Notes under the pieces: model-generated
What the model was told of the DNA's origin: nothing
What the model saw: the letters and a program-made list of their open reading frames with translations, nothing else
Database searches by the model: none
Shown: one piece after another, positions 47,101-59,100 of the stretch
Numbering within the stretch: position 1 is the first letter of the stretch
Layout: every line of letters begins with the position of its first letter
Translations under genes and position numbers: made by a program
Assembly: GCA_947359465.1 (NCBI GenBank)
Contig: OX375876.1
Coordinates: 86,706,184 to 86,770,183 of the forward strand
Direction: 5' to 3'
Origin: Metellina segmentata
Lineage: Eukaryota; Arthropoda; Arachnida; Araneae; Tetragnathidae
Length of the DNA: 64,000 nucleotides

Positions 47101-50100
47101 AGGACAATCCATTAATGATTAAATAATTTGGTGATAATGTTCACAATTTTCTGTGACATTTCATTTTTATGTTGCTTATAATCCCAAGATCAGAATACTG
47201 ATTTTTAGGTGTGTAACTTTTTAGTTATGCGACATCATTTGATTTGCTGTTTTAAGTGAGGCTATTTGTTAAATTTGAGGGAAGGTTAAGCATAAGAGTG
47301 AAACTGAGATTTAGGCTTTATATTAACCTTTTGACTACGTCTAGAGATATCACTAGCTTGACTTTCTGTGTTTCCTAAAGTTCATGCAGTGATAGAAGGG
47401 GCAGGGCTTCGAACGAAAAGGACGGACACTCTCGAGGGCCAGTGGCTGACAGCTCGCAAATGGCGATCAATGTCAGCGGTCACTTAAAAGGGGGTCAAAG
47501 GAGGAAAATATCGTGGTACAACAATTGTACCGGTATAGTCTAAAGGTTAATGTTATGTTACATCTTTCACTGTCTTTAATACAAATGAGTGAAAAAATAG
47601 TTTTATGAAATCTAGGAGATGACTATTTTAAAATATGCTTCCATCCAAACTCTAGCATTGACAGGCGAGATTTGTTATTGAGGAACACAGAAGTAACAAT
47701 CTCCTCACACTCCTACTTTGCACAATTTCAGATGTACCTGATAAGCTCAGTTTTTTGTGATAAGTAAAGCTAAAACTCCATGTTGCTTTTTACCTTACCT
47801 TAAGAACTTCACATTTATAGTATGACGCCAAAATAAAAAGGCACGAATGATGAATGATGCTAAAATGAAACATGAAAAATAGTATTCTATATTACGACTG
47901 ATGCACCATTGCACACTGGTGAACACAAAAGACATTGGTGTGCTTTCAAATGGTGAAACAATTTAAATTGTGTGACTTATGGTATTCCAATGGGCTTAGT
48001 TTTGAACTTTTGATTGCGTTCACAAAGAAATACAAGCTACATCAGTGTAAATAATTTTGAGTATTATTTTTTTTTATTACAAAGTATCATAAATAAGTTG
48101 TTTTAAAAATACTTTTTTACTAGTCACTTTGCAGCAAAAAAAGGAGGTAATTACTTTTTTGGTAAATCAATCAAAATGAAAAGATATTTTTGTCAAGATT
48201 GTCGAAAAATATAAAAAATTTTTGGTGGGTTTTTTTTGTACAAGTCATGTGCAGCCTTTAGATGTGAGAATAATTAAGAACTTTTAAGTCTGTTGCAAAC
48301 CCTACAATGAATTTAGTCAATTTAACATCTAATCCTGGAATTGGAAATACAAAACTTGTTGTTCTCTGTAGGCAATAACTTTAATTTCATCAGCATGTAA
48401 TCAAGCTTTACACTTCAGCACTTTCATTAAAGCTGATTTCCCTTTTCTGGAGGAAAAATCCTCAATACCGAGGAAAGGGATTCAGATGTTAGTAACTGGA
48501 GCAGCTTGAATTGAGATTTCTGATTAACTACATCTGATTGCTACTACGTTGCTGACTATTACAGTAGTAGCAGACAGTGCCTACAAAGAAATTCTTATCT
48601 CCCTACCAACTTTCAAAGAAGTTGTTTCTTGTGTTAATACCAAGCACAACTATTTCTTGTGTCAGTAAAGAGAGCAAAGACCATTCCAACATTTGGATTC
48701 AGTATAAACTGTGTTATTTAAAATTCAAACCACAAGATCTATGATCTATTTTTAAATCCATGATGTCAAATTTAAAAAGCAATTCTTTTTATTTCTAAGT
48801 TTCTAAATGATATATTTTTCTCAATAAAAGTTAATATTTGTTTTTGCTGAAAGTCGATAAAAGTTAGTTTTCTGTTTTAAAAGTTTCAACATTTAACAAG
48901 CTGCCATCTGGTGATGAATGTTTAATTCATAAGTTTTTGCTTAGATGCCTTTTTCCTGTGGTCCCTTAAAATATGTACAATTGGTGGTTTGCTCTATTTA
49001 GTTTCAGATATCTGTTTCTATAATTGTGAGCTTGGTTGCATTGAGGTTCAAAATAATATTTGTTTGTTCTATTTGAGATTAACTCTGTATTTCTTACTGT
49101 AAGGAAGTCAGAAAATGATTAATTATGCTTATATATGTTGTCGTCTACTTATGACAAACAAACTTAACTTCTATGTAGACATTGGATGGCAATACAAAAC
49201 TCACTATAATACCATTTACATATGTACAACTTTATTTACAGTTTATAAACTAGCATGGCACCCTGTGCCTATTTCACATATCAATCAACCCCAATGGCTC
49301 TTCGTAATTACATTTACAACAACAGTCCCAGACCGTCTTTACACATTCATGGATAACTCGGAACTGATTAAAACGTCTTTACATGCCATTTCACAGTGGC
49401 GACCTCTCGCGACAGTTAATAACTAAGCAGTTCACACATATTACGCGGACAATTTTCAACAGAAATCCCTGACTGCATTTAAGTTACCTGTGTGGAGAAG
49501 AATATTGTTATAACTGTATAAAAACATGATTCAAAGTTTGTAGTTCAAAAGTTCTGATGAGATTTGAAAAATAAACTAAAAATAGCATTGTTTGTTTTTC
49601 ATTTCATACTTGCTTATAATTGAGTTTTCTATTCTTTTAGAATACGAAGAAGGTGGAGAAGGAGTTATTCTGGTAAGAAATTTACTCATATTTCAGTTAA
49701 AATAAATTATTTATGTGTTTCTTTAATTTAATTAATCTAATTTGAATGTGTTTATTTTAAGAAAATAATTAAATATCTAAATAAGTTATATTTGTCTACC
49801 TTTAGTACCACGCGATTCAAGTGCCAATTCGATTGAGTGGCACTATAGAAGTTGTGAAATTTCCTACTGCATTATTTAATTTTTATAAATGAAACACAAA
49901 TGTAGTGTAAAATTGCAATACACTAGCAATGAAGCCTCTTTAAAATTATGCAACTTTTTATAGGGTATTGAAGCATTGTATCAGCGTTGCAAATTATTGG
50001 AATCTGAAGAGCGTTGGGAGGAATATATTACTGCTGGTACATTGTTGCAGTACAGTCACTGCTATGCTTTAGAAACAGAAGAAGAGTTTAATGGTTAGTT

Positions 50101-53100
50101 ATTAAAACTAATGCATTTATTTTACATTGTATGCATTTCAGGGGCTTTTTAGTTTCAGTGCTTTCAGATTTAAAATTATTTTTATTGTGTGTTGTTATAG
50201 TATTATGTGTTAGCTCCTGATTTGAATAACCCTTATGTTTTTGCTAAAAACATCCTTGACATCCAGTTCATTTCAAAATTCGATTAAATTAATAAAAATC
50301 TTGTGGGATTATAATAAGTGGTAAACATTGGTTTTTAAATCACTTTAGATACCATAATTAGGACTTGTATAAACGATTTACATCTTTTTATTTTATATTT
50401 AAGTATGTATTTCAACTTATAATGTTGTAGATCAATTCGATGTTAAATGTAGAGAGAGATTATCCTTATGGTATAATCTACAACTCTTGTTTTATCTCAA
50501 ACTCGTTTTTTCACTGTATGTAATTTTTCAGCTGTTATTGCAAATCAGACATCTAAGAGGAGAAATGAAGCTTTGAGGGAATTAAAACACAACTGTAAGT
50601 ATTGCTTATTTGGTAGATTTTCAACTATTAGTCGGTAATTTTGTATTTTTGAATTCTTTTACTAATATTATTTTCTACTCCTACTATGATTTTGACTATT
50701 GAAATTTTGTCTGTTGACCCGTTTACAAAGGTATTTTTTTGCTATCATGTGATTATTCAAATTGATAGCAAACAGGGAAATATTGCAATCTTTTGTTCCC
50801 CTTCATTCTTGCCACTTAAATTGCTACTGTACTGAAGCTATTTGGACTTCAAATGTTAATTGAATGTAAGTTAAATGTTTTAGTATTTATTACTGTTTGA
50901 TCTACTCATGAAATAAAGTTATTTAAAGCATTTTTTAATAAGTTTAAAATACTTATCTTCCAGCAAATTTTAAAATGTATTTCTGTTGGTTTTTTGTAAA
51001 GGACTTCGTAAAAGGATTAATTTTTCAACTTGGATATTTTAATTTGAAATAATTCCTTGCCAAATTTGTACAGCAAAATGAAAATTTATTTGTAGATTCA
51101 CTCAAAAGACTTGATATTCAGGATTGAAATTACTGCTTTTGTTTGCTTTTAGCGTATATTATTCTTGAAGATGTTTTGAATCCATCGTGCATGTACATAT
51201 AGTAGATTAAATTTGTAGTTTTAATGTGCGAAATCATTCAGTATATCATTTAAGTTTTTATGTCAGTTCACAAAACCTTACTGTTTGAAACTTTTACTGA
51301 TTATATATTTTTTAAATTCACTGTTTTTGTAACTGCCATAATTGTTTCTTTTCTGTTTTCTATGATATGTTTCATACTTTTTAAATACTATGATTATGAT
51401 AAATAAACCCTAACTATAAAATCTTATTACTTAGCTAAAAAGCACTGTATCGAATTTATTGGACGCAACATTCCAGTCAATGAAATGTGGCGTATCTTCA
51501 AAACGGTAAGTTTTGCTGTCAACTTTTTTATTGCATCACATTTGTATTAATAATTTCTTTAAATTATATTTTTATACTATGTGCCAACTACTATAGATTC
51601 TCTGTTGTTTCTACTGAAGTGAATCGGGAACTACGGATTACGGAATCGATGATTTTTTTTACCGAAAAATTCAATTTTATTTATTTTTTACAATACATCA
51701 ATTAGTTTTTATTTCTGTATTTTTTTTTCATTGTATTTTTGTTTTGGTAAATGGGAGAGAGTGCTTAAATTTAATTATAAAATGTTTTTATGAACAAAAT
51801 TTCAATTTTTAGTATTATGATATAATTCTCTCATACACAATTATTGGTTCTATATATGTGTTTTCATGTATTATATACCTACTAATTATAAATAATCTAA
51901 TGTGTGGCATATATGTTTAAAATTTGTAATTAAATATTTGATTTAATGATATTTGCGTGTTATTAAAGCCGATTTCTTAATTTTTCTATTTTAGCGTCTA
52001 TTAAAGCCGATTTCTTAAATTTTTACTTTACTACTGAAAAATTCTTAAAACTAGGAATTTTTTCCTTTGGTACTTCTGAAAACTTCCATCGCAAGTTGGC
52101 ATCTCAGTGTACTTCATTCTTATGAGTTTATGGAATTATTAAATTCATTCTTATTTTATTAAGTAACCAGTGTCAATACTAAAATACAATTTGGCAGGAT
52201 TTTCCGTTAGGCTCATCTGTATTATAGTTCAGTGTGGTCTAACTAAGATTGGCTCTGGAGCTGATCATTGTAAAATTAAGTACTGCATACACAAATCACA
52301 CATTATCATAAAAAGTACAACATAACTTGCAATGAAATTTACTGTTAATCTGGGCAGATTGTAGCACTTTGGACCATGATGTTATTCATTAATTTAATAG
52401 TTCTAAGTCCTTTCTGTGTTGTGTTTGAGTTACATTTATTCGCTGTTTTACAAATAAATGTTGTTATAATTGGAGTCGGGTTTAACTAGCCCATTCAAAA
52501 TAAACCATATGCATAAGATAAAAAAGTTCTAGTGAATATATATTGATCTCAGGCCAAGAGACCAGATATGCCCCTTTGGACAAGTTTGCCCCGCCTGCTG
52601 TCCAGTTGCAGTCCTCCAAATATTTTTATCAGGCTCTCAGACCAGAAGAGGCCGACTAAATATTTTCACCTGGCCCACTGACCAGATAGGACCCTCCAAA
52701 TATTTTCATCAGACCAGATATGGTCCTCTGATTAGGTTAATTGGCCTGCATACCATATATGCCTCATACTAAAAGTGGCCTACTAAATATTTTCCCCTGG
52801 CTCACTGACCAGATAGGACCCTCCAAATATTTCCATCAGACCTGCAGACCAGATACAGTCCTCTGATTAGGTTAATTGGCCCACAGACCATATATGCCAT
52901 CCAGATAGGTTTGAAAGGCTTGCAGGCTGGATGTGGCCTTCCTGAGAGATTCAACTGGCCCATGATCTAGATACAACTCTCCATACAAGTTTTCCCTTTT
53001 CACAGACTAAGCACAGTTCCAAAACATTTGATCAGTCCAACAGAGGAGATACATATTTGTATAAAGGTTGTCACAGCCCAAATTCCTTTGCATGCTCTGT

Positions 53101-56100
53101 AGACTAGATACTGGTTTTTCTTAAAGGACACTCATTTGAAAAGCAAGCAAAGTGTGATATTATTTCTCAAACAGCTACTTTGAAATTTGGGCAAGCAAAT
53201 TTATATATATTCTTGTTATTATTCTAGCCCCAATGCACGTCGAACTTTTTACTTTTAAAATAATACCATTCTACTTATTCAATTTTACTTTTAAAATAAT
53301 ACCAATTTCTACTTATTCAATGTCCATTTAGAAATAAGGAAGGTAGTATAATTCCCATTTTAATGTTATTTCCACTACAACTTTGGGGGCCCAGTGGGTA
53401 TCCCCACTGCTCTAACAACTTGCAAGTTATAGGCAATGCAGATTTGATTCCATCCTTTGTGCATTTCTCTCTTCTGTGATAGTGAAACTTTCTTTGTGTG
53501 TGTATGTCCATTGCTTGATGTTATCTGTCTCATGTTCGGAACAGCATGGCTAAAGATGTCCCTTGTGCCATAACAACCCAATCCAACTAACCACTGCAAC
53601 TTTGACTTGAGCTAATAAAAAAGACATGGCAGTGCAAATATGTCGTTTAAAACAGGATGTAAATTTTATCAAATCATTCATGATTTAGGGCTATTGACAT
53701 TTTATGAGCTTTATTCTATTTATTGCTATATTTTCTTTCGAACACTTGGTCCATTGTTTTGAATTATAGTGCTTGTTTGAAATAAATCCTTCAATTTAAC
53801 TATTTTAGTGAGCTATTAAATAATTTATGTGCTATTCTAGATATGCAATAGACTTATGGAACAAAAACGTTTTGAAGAGCTTCAGAATGTGTCTTTGGCT
53901 TGCTTGTCTTCCACTATGTTCATGAAGACTTCAGAGTATGTGAAAGTAAGTTAATTTTCCTTAAACATCAATTTTAATCAGTCATAAACTGTTGATTTTG
54001 TCTGAATTGCATTCTATCTAGCTATCAACCAGAATTAAATGTTCCAGGAAAAATTAAATATTCACTACTGCTGAATCCAATTTAATTTCGAAATTAAATT
54101 ATAAACTATTGTCTTCCTAGCTGCTGGACTTTGTTAGTAAGTTTCCTAAGTTGCAATTTAAGTACAATTTTATAAGTAGTAAAGTATTAAACACAGTGGC
54201 CCTTTGATATATCAGGCTTCTTGAAAAAATTGCTGATTGGAAACAGTCATACTTTAAATTAAAGGGAGAATTCATTTTAAATTATGGAGTTGTAGGGAAA
54301 AAAAGAACCACTCCTCTTCGTTCGAACAATTTTAACTACAGAGAAAATTCGAAGATGGTATCTGACGTGGACTAACATCTTCTACAAATTCAAATACATA
54401 AAATTTGCATAAAAGACTTCATATTAAATTAAGCACCTTCATAATTTCCAATAGGAACTACCTATTGTGGCACACAATTTTGAATCTATATCAAAATTTA
54501 ACTTCAGATACCAAATTCCATGTCATTAGATCTTACTGTTTCAAAGTTACGAGTGCAGAATGATTAGAGCTCCTAATGTTAAATAAGTTTCTTAGACTTG
54601 TATGCATATCTTTCTAAATAATATTTCTATAGTGCTCATATATTGTACCATATTACTGTTAAAAAACAACCACAAAACAAAATCCACATGATAAAATTGT
54701 TGTTCATAGCTTTTTTTTTTTTACTTTTGATGTAGCAACATAAAGTTCATTGATTAATTTCTGATTTCATTTAAATTTAGGTTTTAGTAAACTAGCGACA
54801 ATTTTAACTTTTATCTAGCATTTGATTTATGTTTAACTTAAAACTGAATTTGTACTATCACAAAATCAGCTTCTGATAAATAAATTTGTTGAAATTGCTT
54901 TTCATCTGGATATTATGACATAAAAATATGCTAACTTATTGTGAAAAGCAATAATTCCTCTAAACATGTATTCTAATCTTAATATTGTTTTCGTTATTTA
55001 GCATTTAATTGTTCTTGTGCATACTAATTGTTGATTTCTTTAGGATTTGGAATTTCAAGCTCTTCTTAGCTGCTTTTATAATGATAGTCACCAGTACACT
55101 TATCTCTTGGTCAGAGATCTTGTTCTTAAAGTAAGATAATATAAAGCTGATTCATTTATATTTCTAAATTTGTATTTAATAACATACAAATAACTTCTAT
55201 TCCTTTTATATTTTAGTATTTACACAACAACAAAGCCTGGAATTTATTTTGTCTCATTGTTACTCGCAGCCAGGAAAATAGGCACAATCGATTTTGCATT
55301 CGTCTTATGATGAAGGTAAAAGTTTTTGTAAAATTCGTTCTACCAAATCTTTTGATGTTAACTTTTATTTTAAATTTTCTTGAGAATGTACATTAAAACT
55401 TTGTTTTTGAAAATTAATCCTTAATTTTTCTTTAGACTTTTTTTAAATGTGAATTTATGAAATCAATTGTTGTGGAAAAAGAATTTGCATTTGTTTAATC
55501 TGTTTGATATCTTTCAGCATCAAGATCACCTGGCATTAGGTTACCTCAATGGACACAATGCGATGATATCTGGAACTTATAAACATGCCCTAGGTAAATT
55601 ACATTTTTTTGCTTATTAATTAAAATATATTAGTTTTGCTTAGGTACCATTTTAAATTACCACTTTATTTTTATTTTTCATATGACATGACCGTCCAGTC
55701 AGTTTTATAAAGATGGCAATTGTGTCCCATTTTTCATAAAAACTATAAATATACTTCAACATTTATCAATGATAAATTATTATTTGTAAACTATTGGTCA
55801 CTCTCAGACGTGACATCTGTTCTGCTGTAGTGCTAGTTTACTTTGTTATTCAATGCCAGTGGTTTAAATTTCATAGTTTTTGAGTTTTACTTTTTTAAGC
55901 TTTAGGTCTATCTTGCAATGTCTTACTTTTATCATCCCAATGTCCTGTTTTTGTCTCAAGGAGATAAAGTCAGTGTAGTTTTTGTTTACAAATTCAAGTT
56001 AAAGTAGTGATTTAAAAATTCAAAAGTTTGCATGTTTCACACTATACATGAACTTCTAGGTAGAGTAGTAACACTAATTTAAATAAGGTTATTAAAATAA

Positions 56101-59100
56101 GTATCACTTATGATTTAATTTCTTGGGTTGTAACACGTGTTCCATTGCAAAGATGGAAATTGTTCTAATTTCTGTACTTGCTTAAAAGGAATAAGTATTT
56201 TTATTATGTTCTTGTTCCGTTTGTAATGTATTTTATTTTTACTTGTGAAAAAAGATTTTTGTACTCATTTAATCAAGCTTAGAAATATCTATTTTAGCTC
56301 TTCCTAAACTCTTAGGAAGAGAATATATGCATCCAATATTTGAACACATAAAAAATACCATTCTTCTATTCATTAAAAACATTTTGGCCACCAATAACAA
56401 TGAACTAGTCCTTAGAAATATCTATTTTAGCTTTTCTTAAACTCTTAGGAAGAGAATATATGCATCCAATATTTGAACACGTAAAAAATACCATTCTTCA
56501 ATTCATTAAAAACATTTTGGCCTTCAATCCCAATGAATTAGATTGAGTTTTCTAGTTTTTCAAACAGTTCTCTCTCTCATTCTCTCCTCTTTTAACATTT
56601 CATTACTGATATACTGATTTTTGTGGATTCCAGGAGAGTATATGTGTATTCTTAAAGATCATCCTGATGACACTTTCGTCATATTTTGTGTCGGTATAAC
56701 CTTTATTCATATGGCTTGCCAGAAATTCGCTACAAAGCGTCATTTACTAACAATTCAGGTATGTAATTTAAAATGTAGTTTAATAGTCCTTTTGCTTTAA
56801 CTTTCTTTTGCTTTGTTATAAAAGAATCTAGCAATAAATTTTTATGTTTTGTACTGATTTTTCAAGGGTTTTGCATTTCTTGGGAGGTACTTGAAATTGA
56901 AAGGTGAATGTCAAGAAACATTCTATAACATAGGAAGAGCTTTGCACCAATTAGGTAAGTAAAGAGTTTGACTTCATTGTGAGTTCTGTGTTTATTTCTA
57001 ATAATGATAAAAAGAGCCTTAATTCTACCATGTTAGTTTCTATCAATAGATACTTATAAACTCATGTCTGTTTTTTTTTCCCAAAAAAAATTTGCAGTGA
57101 TAATAAAAATGAGTTGACCGTAACTTTATTTAAACCACATTAAAAGTTGCATGTTACCATAAAAAATTATTATTTTCCTCTATTTGAGAATTTTTATTTG
57201 CAATGATATCTTGAATATAACTTGATATACTTTTTAAAAAGGTAGAAGAGAGTGTATAGTTTTGGTTTTAAAAACTATAGACACAGATGAATACTTACTT
57301 TTCAAATTGTGATTAAAAGTGCTTCTTTGTTTTTATCCTAAATCAACTCAGGTTCACAATATCCCTTTCAAAACAACTACCTAAATTATAATTTATATTA
57401 GAAAAAATATAATCATTCTACCACTACAGAACTTTAAATTTGACATGCTGAAAAATGATCTTTATGTGTGTGAAATTCAGTCTTGCAATTTCTCTTCTGA
57501 CAGCTTCCCAATTACGTCTAGTATGACACATTCTATAGGAAAACCAATTGCAGCTCTACTTATCATACACATCATTATACAAACCAGCTGTTAGCAACGC
57601 TGTTATTCGATATACTAATGCCTTCAAACTGTAAAATTACACCCATGCAGCATTTTATTAAACTAGCTAGTCTGTTAAGCATTTTTTCTTTGTTTTTCCC
57701 TTTCCACAATAAGTTTACCAATCCATGTACTAAACTTGACACTGGCCGAAATGAAACTTTGTGACTACCTATAGAAACTAGTCATCTGTTTAGCTGAACT
57801 CTTAAAATGGTACTCAAAGGAACTTTTTTTGCTTTTTTCAAAAAAATGTTACAAACCTTTCAAAGGTAGTCTCGAGTAAGTTACTGAACAGGGTGGTAAC
57901 AGAACCGGGAAATCAGGGAACTTTTTAATTCTGGAAGGATCAGGGAAAATTTCCAAGTTGTAAAAAAAATCAGGGAAATTGTGATAACTTAAACGACAAC
58001 TATTATCATTTGTCCAATTTAGAGTTGCGCTATTACGGATACTTTTGAGAATCGAATAAATCGTATTGCCCAAAATTGTAATTCGAATAAAGAAAAATGG
58101 CATCGTAGTTTTTGAAAACCACCGCCGCCGTTTTCTGCGTCTCGTCGCCGTGAGGCCGGCGATACAACTTGCGATACACAATTAGAAATTTGTGTAACTA
58201 ATGATGCTTTTTTTTTGTGCATTAAATTAATTTTATTGTAGAATTTATGTATTGTATATTTGCATTTGATTTTGCTGTACAGTATGATAATGTAGGGTCA
58301 GATGTAATAAGTTCGTAATCAAAATATTTTGTATTTTTCCACTACAGTTTTTCATTTGCTATTGTAAGAGTTCCATTAAGGGTTCCAACCTTTATAATAA
58401 CAATTTAAATACCTGAAGAGAAAAAATACAAAATATTTGTGCATTATCTTTTTACACCATCTGACCTTAAATTTTTTAAATGTGTGGATACTGTATATCA
58501 ATACTAATCACCAATGACAACATTTATTAAGGGAATTGTAAAATCAGGGAAATTTTTGTGACATTATCAGGGAAATATCAAGGAACTTTTTTTCCGACGA
58601 TTTTGTTGCCACCCTGCTGAAGTACAACAGTTACTTCAAATATTTATAGAAATGACTTTAATAATGGTTTGCTAATAACTGTCCCCTAATTTTACCCACT
58701 AATTCTGTTTTTGGATAGTAAAACTGATTAATAATCTTATATATTTTTCACACATGAAGGAATTAAAGACGCTGCTGTTCATTACTACAAGAAGGCACTG
58801 TTTGCTCCTCTTCAAATTACTGGACCAGACAAGGTAAAAAAATTTTTTAGCTAATATCATTTCAAAGCATTCTTAGTATTATATATCAATGTATGTTGGT
58901 TATGGTACATGTAGTTTCCTAGTCCAGAAAGATCATGTTCTTTAGTAGCATTAGTGTTAAAAATTCGGAATTTTTTATTTAACTAGAAGAGATAAAGTAC
59001 TTGATTTTCTGAAAAGACCAAAAAAATGTTTGATATCAGCTGCTAAACTTTTAAAGGATCCTGAAAACGTATTATTAACGGAATTATTTGTTCAAAAGTA

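Noticed and set aside
49115..49426. 103-codon frame in intron 15 as a hidden exon or gene
   Set aside because: No homology recognised, no consensus splice sites in phase with GTF3C3.
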